Positions 44,747-56,146 of a stretch of DNA of 64,000 nt are shown here, one piece after another. The stretch is from Chlorella sorokiniana. Its lineage: Eukaryota > Chlorophyta > Trebouxiophyceae > Chlorellales > Chlorellaceae. Numbering within the stretch: position 1 is the first letter of the stretch; every line of letters starts with the position of its first letter. The notes under the pieces were generated by a model. It did no database searches, was not told the origin of the DNA, and worked only from the letters and a program-made list of their open reading frames with translations. Where the stretch lies: the NCBI GenBank assembly GCA_025917655.1, contig CP084616.1, positions 1,116,001 through 1,180,000 of the forward strand, written 5' to 3'. The position numbers and the translations under genes were made by a program.

Positions 44747-47700
44747 CTACTCCTGCCTCGCCTCCTCTCCACTGGCTGCCTCCATGACCGCGGCGGCCGC
44801 CGGCCAGGTGGTGGGGTGGGCCAGCAGCAGGCGCAGCGTGGCCGCTTGCCGCTCCTGCCGTGCCACCAAGAAGCGGCCCACCAGCTGTGGAGTGATCCCG
44901 GCAGCGGCCGCGCCCGGCTGGCTAGCTGTGGCTGCCAGCTGCTGAACAAGCTGCAGCTGGCTGCTGGGCGCAGGCTGGCCGGGTATGCCGGGTGCTGCAG
45001 GCTGGCTGCCAGCTGCAGCTGGAATCGGCTGAGCAATGTGCGCCAGGGGAACCGCTGCAGCAGGGGTGGCAGGCGGCGGAACAGCTGGGGCCGGGGCAGC
45101 CGCTGCGCCAGGGGCCAGGCCGGGTTGGGGGCTCGCCCTCGCGGCAGTCCTGACCCGCTTGGTTGAAATGGCGGCCGCCCGCGTCCAACGGGGCTGCCCA
45201 GCCGCCCCGTGCCCAGCCGCCACCTCGCCCTGCTGCCCCTCCTCATGCTTTACGGCAGCAGCAGGCGACGCGGTGTCGCCGCTGCCGCTGCCGCTGGGCA
45301 GGAGCCCAGTGAAAGGCGAGCCGGCGTCCTCCACTTCCGGGCTGCCCCGCTGGGCCTGCACCCGCCGCGTGAGCGCCGCCAGCTGGCCGCTGGACTTGAG
45401 GAGCAGCGCAAGCGCCTGCAGGGCGGCGGCGGTGCCCGCCTTGCGCAGCCGCCCCAGCAGGGCCCGGTCCGACTCGTACCTGCGAGCGCAGTACGGGGTG
45501 CACGGCATGACGCCCCAACAGGGAGGGCCTAGCGCCTTGCACAGCGGCGCTGCGCATAGCCCGCGGCTGCAATGCGGCAGAATGAGAGGCTGGGTGGCTG
45601 GTAGCCAGCCCAGCACCTGGTTGGCGGAGAGGTAGGCTGATTATGCCCCCTGGGAGCCCCCCCCACACACACACACACCCACACACACGCGCGCACACCT
45701 GGCAGCCGGGTGGTAAAAGTCCAACGGGCGGCGGCGGCCGCGCACGTCCACCCTCACGCCGTGCAGGCGCTGCCACAGCACGCCCAGGTCGCGCAGCACG
45801 ATGGCCTTGCGTGTTTTTTGGGGGAAGGAGGGGGAGGCACAGTGGAGACGTGTGTGTGTATGGTGGCAGGTGAGGGGGCCGCGCGCGCTCTGGAAGAAGC
45901 GCGCTCAAACAGCCCGCCAGCAGGCGGCTCAGGCTTGCGCCCAGTGTGGCAGCACATACGCTGGCCTCGCGCTCTGCACGAGCGCCGGGCAGGGCTGAGC
46001 TTCGCCGGCGGCGCGCTGCGTGCGGGTGCAGGGCGGGCGCCGCGGGTGGCCCCGCCCACACCTGGTCCAGGGTGGGGCAGGCCGCCATGCGGGCGAGGCG
46101 CACGGTGCCCGGCAGCTGAGGGTGTGGCTCGTAGAAAACGGGGCGGAAGGTGCTGCCCACGCGCTGAACGCCTGGGGGCAGGGCGCCGGGCAGCGCGTGG
46201 GCGGCGCCTGTCGCGCCTGCGGCCCCGGCCCGCCGCCGCTCTCTTCCTCCCCCCTGGTCGGCGGTGCCGTCGGCATCGTACTCTGCATCCGACCCGGATC
46301 CCCTGCCCAGGCTGCCGCTGTGCGCGCTGCGGTGGGGCTCCAGCGTGCTGGGGGCGGGGAGGCCTCCCACAGCCACTCCCCGTCAGATGCCAGCGTTGCC
46401 GCTGGAGGCGGCGCCCTCTTGCGCGCCGTCAGCGGGCAGTGCCGGGCCGGCGTCCGCTGCTTGCGCTTGCCGCCCCCGCCGTGGGCTGCGGGATGCAAGG
46501 CTGCGCCATCCGACAGTGTTACGTCCTCTGCAGGTAGGCCGCCCTGCTCCTCTAGCCCCGCTTCCCCCGGCACCTCCCCTGCCTCCAGCCCAACAAGCAC
46601 CTCTGCCACAGCTGCCGCCTGCACCGACTCCCCAGGCTGCTGCCCCCGCCCAGCAAGCTGCCCGCTCGCAGCAGCCGCCTGCGTGCCGCCGCCGCCCTCG
46701 CCGCACGCTTGCGCCGACAGCTTGGCCAGGCCGCCGCAGTCTCGCTGGCTGCGGATGACTTCCCGCATCGCTTCCACGCTGTCGGCTTGCTGCAGCTGGG
46801 CCACCAGCCTGGCGTGCGCCTGGTAGCTGCCGGACAGGATGGGAAGCGCACGGTGAGGCAAGGCTTTGCTGCGAACGGTCTCCAGGACGGGCACCCGCGT
46901 GGCAAGCCCACACCCCAGACAAACGGTGCTCAGCAACAAAGCCAGCTGGCGCACCTGGAGAGCGGCATGGCGTGCCTCGCGGCGCGGGCCTGGGGCGGCG
47001 CCGCCCCTGCAGCTCCCTCCACAGCAGGCACAGGTCCCGCGCCGCGGCCGCCTCTCCCGCGCTGGCGCACGCGCACAGGCACACATTCCTGGTGGCTGCC
47101 TGGCCGGCCAGCCGCACCTTCACCTGCGCCTGGTACCTGCAGCGATGGCCCTGGCTCCTCTTGCCAATGAGGTACACGCCCTGCGGCAGCCTGAGCCCCG
47201 GGGCAGCTGCAGGCTGCGCCTCGACAAGCGGTGGGGGAGGGCCGCAAGCATCGGGGCGTCGCCGGCAGTCGGGGGGCTGGCGCGCCGCTCGACCCCGCAG
47301 CAGGGGCGGGTGGCGGGAGGTGTTGTCCGGCAGGAGCAGAGGGCTGGGGCGCGGGGCTGCCTCTGAAGGCGTGCGGGCCCTCCGTGCCGCCGCTGCGTGC
47401 GGCTGTGCCGCCGTCTGCGCCTTCGCCCTGCACAGCGGCGGCCACGTCCTCGCTTTTGCCCTCCTTGCTCCCAGCCGCGGCTCCCCCCGCCGCTGGCCCC
47501 TCCTCCTGTGTGGCGTTCTCCTTCCGGCTGGGCGGGCGCTGCCGGACAGGGATGAGCGTCAGGCGGGCCGCCAGCGGGGTCGGCACGCTCCGCCAAGGCA
47601 GGCTGCCCCGCCGCGGCGCTCCCTCCGCGTGCTCCTGCAGCAGCGCCACGAGCTCCGGCAGGCTGCATGCCGCCAGGCCCGGCAGCTCGTCCCCGCCGCC

Positions 47701-47898
47701 GCCCTGGCCAGGCGCGGCCGCGCCCGCCGCCGCTTTTTGCTGCAGCAGCCGCGCGGCCTCGGCCGCCGCGCTGTGCGCACGAAAGGGCCCCACGCGCCAG
47801 CAGCGCTGTGCCTGGGCGCTCTGCTGCTGCCCGAGGTCCAGGGTGGCCGCCCAGCGACCGCCGGCCTCCTGCACGATCTCGACCTTGGCCTGCTCCAT
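44747..47898 (-). CDS. AP2-like cluster gene 4 (two AP2-like segments)
   Basis: Start ATG at 47898, MEQAKVEIVQEAGGRWAATL. The N-terminal domain continues RCWRVGPFRAHSAAAEAARL and AACSLPELVALLQEHAEG, matching gene 3. AP2-like segment 1 (about 46970-47180): GVYLIGKRS, RYQAQVKVRLAG, ASAGEAAAARDLCLLWRELQ; helical motif YQAHARLVAQLQQADSVEAM. AP2-like segment 2 (45710-46170): VGSTFRPVFYEPHPQLPGTV, RLARMAACPTLDQ, AIVLRDLGVLWQRLHGV; helical motif YESDRALLGRLRKAGTAAAL and LLLKSSGQLAALTRRVQ. The C-terminal domain reads LQLVQQLAATASQPGAAAAG, TPQLVGRFLVARQERQAATL and WPAAAAVMEAASGEEARQE-stop (TAG at 44747). Base-run frame breaks occur in the middle. The cluster-specific domains and double AP2-like layout match gene 2. 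Transcription-factor function is inferred from the AP2-like segments only. Confidence 0.65.
45659..45700. repeat. CA/GT microsatellite in intron
   Basis: Interrupted CACACA tract on the plus strand, so GT on the transcribed strand, just inside the donor after the exon ending DFYHPAA in AP2-like gene 4. Confidence 0.75.
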
Positions 47899-48439
47899 TC
47901 GTAATAAGATGTACAGGCAGACGGGGTGTGAGGCCTTGCGGGTGCACCCTGAGCATGGGCCCTTCCCAGCGCCACAACGCCAAATCATCAGGTCGCCATG
48001 GAAAGAAAGAAAGAAGTGAGCGCCGACCGCTGTGCTGTCCTGCTGCATCCGTCGCTGACCGCTGCCGCTTGCAACCATCTCTCGTGTCGGCATCGCACGA
48101 GAGAGCGAGGCGAGGGCTGTGCTGTCCTGCTGCATCCGTCGCTGACCGCTGCCGCTTGCAACCAGTTCTCGTGTCGGCATCGCACGAGAGAGCGAGGCGA
48201 GGGCGCAGGAGAGGCAGCAGCGACCAAGCAGAGCAGGCGCTTGCCTCCAGCAGATGCCCATGGGTTTCTGCCACCGAGGCGCGCAACCGCCTCTTCTGAT
48301 GTGTTACTATCCATGCACATGCCACACGAACCCTGTGTGAAACAGCGCATGAATGCAGAGTCAAACAGGTTGCACGAGTTGCTGGGCGCCGCTGGTTCTG
48401 AGGGCAGCCCTGAATCGAGCTGGATGGCGCATCCGGGAC
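47899..48439. other. Promoter region of AP2-like gene 4
   Basis: Upstream of the ATG at 47898. It contains a two-copy 87-base direct repeat (48029-48202). No coding sequence is supported. Confidence 0.5.
48029..48202. repeat. 87-bp tandem direct repeat, two copies, each with a hairpin
   Basis: Units 48029-48115 and 48116-48202 are nearly identical; ACCATCTCTC against ACCAGTTCTC is the difference seen. Each has inverted arms TCTCGTG / CACGAGA around a 9-base loop. The pair lies 130-305 bases upstream of the start of AP2-like gene 4. Confidence 0.9.
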
Positions 48440-48930
48440 GGGCGCAAGCCGGCGCCCCCGCCGTGCCACACCGCTGCCTCCATGACCACCAGCGCCGCCG
48501 CCCACACGCCAGGCTGGGCCAGCAGCACGTGCAGCGCATCCTCTCTCTCCAGCTACTGCTTGCGCTGCGTACGCTCATGTTGCAGCCTGGCACGCTCACG
48601 CTGCGCCTGCTGCGCAGCCACACAGCGCCCCACCTCCTCCGGAATGAGCCCCGCCGCCGCCGCCGCTGCTGCTCCTGGCTGCGCTGGCACCACTGAACAG
48701 ATATGTCAGGTGCTGCGCCAGCTAGGGGGTGCTGCGGGCTGTGCCGTCAGCTGCGCAGCCAGGCATGCTGGACTGGCGGCAGCCGCAGGGCGGGCTGGGC
48801 TGGGGAGAGGGTCGTTGGCAGGTGCCCAGTTTGCTGGAAGTGCTGCTAGTGCAGGTGTCACAGCGGGTTGGGAGGGCGTAGCGGCCGGTGGGGACGCCCT
48901 GCAAGCTGCAAAGGGCGCGCGGCCCGCTTT
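48440..48930 (-). pseudogene. Relic of an AP2-like cluster gene (C-terminal domain only)
   Basis: On the minus strand the sequence can be read as a decayed copy of the cluster's C-terminal region: an Ala/Pro-rich part (RASPPAATPSQPAVTPALAA), then [40 protein letters not shown] and LHVLLAQPGVWAAALVVMEA. This follows QPGAAAAGITPQLVGRFLVA ... AAAAVMEA of gene 4. An in-frame TAG interrupts it (after ERTQRKQ), and TGA and a frame change lie near 48710. No N-terminal or AP2-like segment is found upstream. Unlike the base-run breaks elsewhere, the TAG does not lie in a homopolymer, so this is likely a true relic. Confidence 0.65.
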
Positions 48931-49462
48931 TGGGCGGCCGCCGCTCTGGCACCGCCAACCCCCACCTCAGCAATCGCAGCATGCGCCCCACCACCGGCTA
49001 CTGGGCAGCAGGCTGGGCGGCAGGCTGGGCGGCAGGCTAGGAGGGTCAGGGCCGATGCGAGGGTGCTGTTAGTGCGGGCTGGCGGCGCTGTGCCACGCTG
49101 TGTTTGAAGCAAAGCGCAACCACCGGGCGTGCGCCACACTCATGACGGCTGACAGGTGTGCATTTCCACAGCTTCTTAATGGAGGTGCATCTCATGTTTT
49201 TCAGGCTTCAGGACCTTCCTGGGCTACGCGAGACTGCAGCGAGACGTGCATACAACGCTGTTGATTGTCACATGAAATGTGCGGGTGGGTGCTGCCGATC
49301 AGGCAAGTGAAGGAGACCGCATCGTTGACTGTTTCAGCAAACAAAAGGCAGGGAATATTTTGCAAAAGTCATAGAATTAACTTGGTAATGCAATATAATA
49401 AATGAAAGTCAGGTGAATCTACAGATACGGGGTAGGCACAGCTTGCTGGCGACGCAAGCGTT
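48931..49462. other. Intergenic region
   Basis: Contains a short run of GGCAGGCTGGGC repeats (about 49008-49040) and an AT-rich stretch (49340-49420). No gene is supported. Confidence 0.4.
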
Positions 49463-49976
49463 TCACGTCATCTGACCGCCGCACTTGCACTTGGATGGTT
49501 GGCGGTACGCCTGCTGCATGCAGGGATGGTGTCTGTGAGATGCATCTTTGACCCAACAACACAGAAAAACACAAACGTCAAATCTTGAGCAAGCACCCAC
49601 ATCACCCCATGCAGGCGAATGGTACAGGTACCTGTGGCGACTCCTTCCGCGGACATGCATCGCAGAATTGGTAGCCCTCCCTGCAAGGCAGGCGAAGATG
49701 GAGCTGTTCGAGACAAGCAGATCTGCGTGGGCCAACCAGACTGTTCTAATCCATGCAAGATCAGTCTTGTCTCCTGCCGAGGACGTGCCGCGCCCATCTC
49801 AGCGGCATGGGCGCTGCACGACAGCAAGGGCTGCCGACTGAGGCTCTTTACCCGACCACAGTTGCGTTGCCGGCCGCTAGATCAGCCAGGCGACCAAGAG
49901 CGGCCGCCCCACGGTTAAGTGAGTAGGCGATGGCACAAAGGCCGACCAGCAGCACCACCGCTTCCTCTTTCACCAT
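49463..49976 (-). CDS. Small membrane-anchored Cys protein (73 residues)
   Basis: Three exons fit with GT-AG introns and matching phases: 49852-49976, 49632-49680 and 49463-49510, total 222 bases including stop. The N-terminus MVKEEAVVLLVGLCAIAYSL holds one hydrophobic span, a membrane anchor or signal anchor. The short C-terminal part has FCDACPRKE then SKCKCGGQMT, that is CxxC and CxC, which could bind zinc or another metal or form disulfides. No family recognised. It lies between the relic and the Dus3 gene, all on the minus strand; its start is about 270 bases past the Dus3 stop. The exon fit is exact but rests on no homologue. Confidence 0.5.
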
Positions 49977-50111
49977 TGCAGCAGACAAGCAGCGAAGGGT
50001 GAACCACGGAACGCGCAGGCGACGAGGACATCTCCAGCCAGGTGTGCTGTGTGTGCTGGGGTGCCCAGTGGTACAGCGGCTGGCTGCGGATGCGTTCCCT
50101 GCAACCCCTCA

Positions 50112-50124
50112 TTACAGCATTACA
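50112..50124 (-). terminator. Two TGTAA polyadenylation signals
   Basis: TGTAATGCTGTAA on the minus strand, 120-135 bases past the Dus3 stop at 50245. Confidence 0.55.
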
Positions 50125-50244
50125 GCAAAACCGGGCCAGGTCCAGCATCAAGTATTGAAACCAATGCACGGCTCGTGGCGGCGTGAGTGACGCACAAGAC
50201 ACTCGGCCAGCCATCACGGCTGCCAGATCCACCCACGCGTTGCC

Positions 50245-53200
50245 TCAGTACTCCTCCTCCTGCTCTGCCGCCAGGTCCGCCCGCCAGCCGTGGCAGCACT
50301 TGACGCGTGCGCAGCCGCTGCTGCCGCCGTTGCGCCCAGGTCTGTGGCCTCCCGCCGAGCGTAGCTGTTGGCCTTGTGCTTGGGCGAGAACACAAAGCCC
50401 TGCAGGGGGCACCCAGCACCCAGCCATCAGCGCACGCGCACCGCCTGCCACGCGCCCCAATCCGACAGCCCCCAACCCCCATTCACACATCCAAAACCAG
50501 CACCCGACTGCCGGCTGGGGGTCTGCTGCATAGATTTCCTTCCAGCGCGAGAACACGCCCGCATGGCCGCGAGAGCTGCCGCCCCTCACCGGCGGCGCCG
50601 GCCCCAGCAGCATCTCCGAGATGGCCACCCAGTCGGCGGCATGGTCCGAGCCCAGCAGCGTCTCCAGGTCGGAGCGCCCCACAAAGGCGGGGGGCGCCAG
50701 TGCAGGCGCTGCGGCAGCACCTCCAGCAGGCCCACGGGGATGTAGCGGTGGGTGAAGGACAGCCACTCCAGCAGGAAGCGGCTGGAGGGGGAGGAGGGGG
50801 TGCAAGGTGTGGGGAGGGGTGCAAGGGGCTCGTCAGGGTGCTGGGGAGTGGGCTCGTGCGGCGCGCGGGAGGAAGGCAAGCAAGCGGGGGCTGGCCGTGC
50901 AGGCGGCAGGCGCCGGGCAGGCCGGGCAGTGCAGCCGGGGTGCTCGACGGGGCGGCGCCAGCAGCCGGCGGCTGGGCTAGCGGGGTGGGACTGTCGCGTG
51001 ATGCTGCCGCAGCCTCACCGCGTCGTCTCCACGCCGCGGCTGTCGCTGCCCCAGTGCTCCAGCCCAAAGCTGCAGAACTGCTTGAAGAAGTCGAGGCGCT
51101 CGCCTGTAGGGCAGCAAGAGGATGGGGCCAGGCAGAACAACAGGCTCAGCATGCAACGCTGGGCGGGAGGGCACCTGGGGTGAGGGCGGCGGCATCATTA
51201 ACGGCCACAACCGCCATCCTCGGCCACCCTTGCCCCCCCCTACCCGCGCTGATGTCCCAGTGCCGCCGCTCCTTGATCTCGGTGAAGATCCAGGGCTTGA
51301 CCAGGGCACCACGTGCGATGTAGGTGGTGGCCAGCCCGGGGCACTGCTCCAGGTGGCTGCCGGGCGATTTGAAGAGGGGGAGGGATGGGGAGCCGGGGTT
51401 CGAGCCGAGCCGGAAAACCGCACAGATGCCAAGGCATGGCTGTCTCAAGGCTGGGTGTCTGCTGCCCAACCAGGAGCTGCGCCAGGGGCACCCTGCGGCG
51501 CATGCAGCAGCGCGGGCGGGGCTGCCGCTCCCTCCCTGCGGTTCATCTGAGCGTGGACCCCTGCGATTCACCTGTAGTGGTCCTCGAACGAGAACACGTC
51601 GCCGTTGCCCACCAGCTGTAGCCCTGTGCCGGCGGCGGCGTCCACGCAGCGCTTGATGTAGGGCCAGTCCGCCAGCCTGGCGCAAGAACACGGCAGGGGG
51701 CGACGAGCCGCCGTCAACCGGCATCGTAGGCAGCAGCGCCGCGCTTTTCCGTCGGTTTGGGGCAAGGTGGGGAGTATGAGCAGGGCACAGGGGGACCGCG
51801 CTGGTTTGCCGCCGCCGCGCCGCCCCCACCTGCTGTACCGCTGCTCTCGGGTGCGGCCGTGCAGGGTGACCGCGGCGGCGCCCCAACCCGCTGCCTGCGG
51901 CACCAGCGTGTGTGCAATGTCCTGTCCGTCGTGGTAACCCTGGGGGTGGGGGGGAGGGGGCTGTGCATGTAAGTGCATTGTTCATGGGGGCGGGTCATGC
52001 AGGGGGCGGCTGCTTTTCCTCATTCGTTCTATGCCTCAAGAGGGTGAGCAGAGGCGGGGCCAGGCAGCACCAGCGCTTTAAGCAGCCGCAGGCAGACGCT
52101 CAGGCAGCCGCGCGCGGAGGGAAGGCCGCGTGAGCAGCAGGGCGGGCGCGCAGGTGGCGCGCCGCCCGCGACCCCCTCCGCCCCTCCGCCCACCGCCCAC
52201 CTTGCGCATCTTGAAAGTGAGGGGGCAGGAGAGCACAGAGCTCATGCTGCGCACGATGGCCTCCAACCGCTGCGGCTTCAGCAGGCAGGCCGACCCCGCG
52301 CCCTTGCTGCAGCAGGGGCCAGGTGGCGGGCGGTTGGGGCGGCGGCAGGCATGCCGTGCACCGGCCAGGCGCGCGGCAGCTGCTGCTGGTCACGCGTTCC
52401 CTCGGCCACCCCGGCGGCTTGGAAGGAACAAGCGGCGCCTGCCTCCCTCAAGCGGCGGCGGCGGGCGCAGCGGCAGCCACACCCACAGACAAGCCCTGCT
52501 GAGCACGCTTGCGATGGACAAGCACCAGGCCGGCGTGGAGAGCGTCAAGCGGCTGCGGCGGGCGCAGCGGCAGCCACACACCCGCAGACCACGTCGATGG
52601 GGCAGCCAAAGTTGACGTCCACAAAGTCCACGCTGCAGCGGTCCTCGATGAGCTGCGCGCACCGCGCCATGCTGTCGGGAAGCCGCCGCACAGCTGCCGA
52701 TTGGGGGGGGGGGTTAACAAAACCGTAAGCGTTGACTTGACGGTAAGCGAGTGTGTGCACTCGGGGACCATGCAGGAGGGGAAGCAAGGTGGGGCAGAGC
52801 TGGCAGAGCGGGCTGGCCAGGCGCGGAGGGGGAGCGCCTTCCCTGCCAGCAGTCCTGGCACGCGCTGGCCGCGAGCGCGCCGCGCGTCCGCCCGCGCCGC
52901 CGCCGCCCACCTGCACCCCGAAGCAGTCCTCGGAGGGGTGGCGCTTGAGCAGGGCCCACTCGGAGGGCTGGCCCTGCAGCAGGTTGGTGGCCAGGGCCAT
53001 CTCGCCGCACGTCACGTCCGCGCCCAGCGCCTTGCACAGCCTGCAGGCGGGGCAGATACAGGGGGGCAGATTGGTTGAGGAGCGGGCAGAAGGGAGGGGT
53101 GGCTGCCGCTGGTGCACAGCCGTAGAACGGGCGAGGAGGGCGAGGAAGGGCAAGGCTGGGTGCAGCGGGGAGGGAGGCTGCCTGGCGTGGTCTGTAAGAG

Positions 53201-55148
53201 AGAGGCTGGAGCGCTGGAGAGCTGCGGCAGGCCGCAGCGCTCCCAGTGGCGCAGGCAGGTTTCGTTGCTGCCCTCTCCCCGCGGGCGTTCCCCCACCCCA
53301 CCCCCCCCACCCCCCGGGTGCAGCGCGCCTGCGGAAGGGCAGGTTGCCCACGGTCGTGAGCGGCGCCAGGAACGTCTTGCCCCGAAGATCCAGCACCCGC
53401 TTCTCGCGCGGGTGAGGCGCCGCCTCCACGTAGCCGCCGTCGCCGTCGCCGCCGCCGGGCCCCGCGGGCGCCGCCGCAGCGGACGCCGCAGCCGCAGCGT
53501 CGGCTGCGTCAGCGGGCGCGCCGGCTGGGGCGTCCGCAGCAGCGCCAAGGCTGCCGAGGAAGGCTGCGTCGGCGGCGGCGGGCCCTGTCGCCGCGTCTGC
53601 TGGCGCAGCGGCGCCAAGCGCCGCTCCCGCTCGCGGCCAGCCTCGCCCTCCACCTTGGGGCGCTTGGCGGCGGGCGAGGCGCCGTCCGCGGGGCGCCTGC
53701 CTGCGCTGCGCCCCCGCCCACCGCCGCGCCCGCCGCCGCGCCCGCCCCTCTGGCCCTTGGCGGCTCGGTGGAAGCGGATGCCCATGCCGGCCAGCACAGC
53801 ATCGGACGCATCAAAGCAGTAGGACCCCTTCCTGCGGCAGAGCAGCCAGGTGGCAGGTCGCACGCAGGCCGGCTGGGCGGGTGCGCAGCTGTGGGCAGGT
53901 GCGCGGCTGTGGGCGGCAGCCCGGCCAGCGGAGCGGCGCCCAGCCCTGGAGCCTGCGCAGAGCGAGCGAGAGCAAGCGCCTGCATGTGGCGTCCGGCGGC
54001 GACAGCGGCATGGCCCCCCGCACCTCAGCTGATGCTGCAGGTCCTTGCTGAGGCCGTTGACGGGCTCCGAGGGCGGCTCCGCCGCCGCCGGCAGCTCCAG
54101 CGTGCCACGCGGGATGGTGCCGTCCCGCCGCCACCACCCCGCTGCGCGCCGTCCTGCTCGGTCGGCCCCGCCCCCACCTGCTGCCCCTCCGCCGCCGCCG
54201 GCCCCGCTGGCGCCATCACCTGCAGCCTGCGCCTGCTGGGGCTGCAGGAGGAACCGCTGCACCAGCTCCTCGGGCCGCGGGTGCTTGCTGGCCCAGCGGC
54301 ACGTGATGCCGTACGGGCAGCGCTCGGCTGCAGCAGAGGGAGCAGGTGGGGGTGGTGGGGGGAGGCAGTCCAGCGGGCCATCGCCAGGGGCAAGCCTAGG
54401 TTGCGACCCAGGGCAGCCCCGGTCTGAAGTGCACCTGCGCTGAAGGGGCAGCTGCCCGGAAGCTCTGGCGCCTTGTGCTGCAGATACGCCTCCACATCAT
54501 GGTTGAACCTGCAGCACACCGGGATCGCAGATTGCTTGACGGAGGGGGATTCCACACTGACACTGTTTCAGCCCTTCAGCAGTGCATCCCCCCAAACACA
54601 CTCACAACCATACACCCACGCAACCCTCACCTGCACGAGTCAGCGAAGCTGCATTTGCCAAGCGCAAACATCGTGCACAGCTCTGAGGTGCTGTAGCGCT
54701 GCTGCGTGCGCTCCTGCACGCACATGGGGCATGCCAGCGAGCGCGGCGTGGGTTCGGCGTCATCAGCGCCAAAGGCAAGGGCCGTTTCACGCACAAGAGG
54801 GCGCCGCGCGGCCCAGCATCCGCCATCCAGGAGATCCCACCTTCTTGGCCTGCTTCTTCGACTTGGCTCGCACGTCGCGCTGCCGCTCGCCGTCGCCCGC
54901 CGCGGCCACCACCGCTGCTGCGCCCTGCCGAGGCCCCAGCTCCGTCTCCTGCCCCCCGCCGCGCCACCCATCTGGCCAGTCACTACGCCTACATGCACCC
55001 GTGACACTGCACCCCTCAGGTACTCGGCCCTCACGGGCGCCTCGCCGCGTGCAGCCAGCTCAGCTGGTGAAAGCGAGGCGCGCTCTTTGCCAGGTGCCTG
55101 GGCAGCGGCGGCAGCAGGAGGTCCTGCTTCGGAAGGTCCCGCTGTCAT
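50245..55148 (-). CDS. DUS3: tRNA-dihydrouridine(47) synthase Dus3
   Basis: FMN-dependent enzyme that reduces uridine 47 of tRNA. Start ATG at 55148, [20 protein letters not shown]. Two CCCH zinc fingers follow: [19 protein letters not shown] (C-x7-C-x5-C-x3-H, about 54510-54690) and [20 protein letters not shown]. After a Gly/Arg-rich linker comes the Dus core: [71 protein letters not shown] with the catalytic Cys in [89 protein letters not shown] and [20 protein letters not shown]. It ends AAEQEEEY-stop at 50245. The order and motifs match animal DUS3L and yeast Dus3 closely. More than ten introns. Location in nucleus or cytosol is expected. Confidence 0.92.
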
Positions 55149-56146
55149 CCCGTGCCGGAAAAGCTCGCCACAATGCGCTGCTACACGACACAACCGCCGC
55201 TCAGGGCTGAGACGGGTTTCGGCCGCAAAGCGCGAGAGCTCGACTGGGTTGCTGGCTATGAAACCGACTTAAAAAGCGGCAACACTCGAGTATATTCTGT
55301 AGACGCGTGCATCACATGCATGCAGCCTCCCGATGAGCAAGCCCGGCACCATGCTAGGCCTGCTGTGACGGGAGCGAGAACTGGGGGCTTCTTGTATCCG
55401 CGCAAGTCCCTCAGCTGGCGGCTGCTCTGCAATTGATACTTCTCCAGCACTCTATGTGCAGACGGCTTCCTGCCCAGTATGCATCTCCTGCCCAGTATGC
55501 ATCTCTAGCCGTACAGCAGCAGGGCTCTGCAGCGTCCCCAACCACATGCGAGTCTGCCGTACGTCCAGGTGACCTGCACCGTAACCATGATGTGACTTCC
55601 GAGACTGTTCCAGCGAGCCCTCCCACTCATCTCAGTCTGGTAGGCCAACCAACAGCATCCCCTAGACTGCTATGAATGCTCAGCATGCAAGCGTGTGTGC
55701 AGGCGCTGCGCAGACAAGAGGCGTGAGCCACGCCATGACGGGTGCGCTGCCAGGGCGGACAGGCAGCAGGAGTGATTTGCTGTTGACATGCTTATGCGAG
55801 TTTGATACTCCTGTAGGGGGTTGGGGTCCGACTCTTTTCACACAGCAGATTGATCAGCAGCAAACCATAGAGGAGGTGCAAAGGCGGCAGGCGGCGTTGG
55901 GGAAGCAGCATCAGGCTACAAACGCCGGCCTGCATTGAGCGCATCCACACAATCGACTCAAGCTTGAGCCAGAGCGCGATCTGCATGTGCCCGGGGCCCG
56001 AATCCTTCTGTGAAGACCCTGGAAAAGCTGAGCTGGCCAAAATCCAGCGGCACCCGCATGAAGTCTTCCCGCCGCAGCGTTTGACGTTGTTCCCTTGCCC
56101 AACGCACCTTGGTCACACTCTTCGTGTCACCAATAAACCAGCAAAG
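55149..56146. other. Divergent promoter region, Dus3 / LHCB4
   Basis: About 1 kb, less GC-rich than the exons, holding both promoters. It contains an 18-base perfect tandem duplication at 55469-55504. I did not find a convincing TATA box. Confidence 0.45.
55469..55504. repeat. 18-bp tandem duplication
   Basis: Two perfect adjacent copies of CCTGCCCAGTATGCATCT in the region between the Dus3 and LHCB4 genes. Confidence 0.9.
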
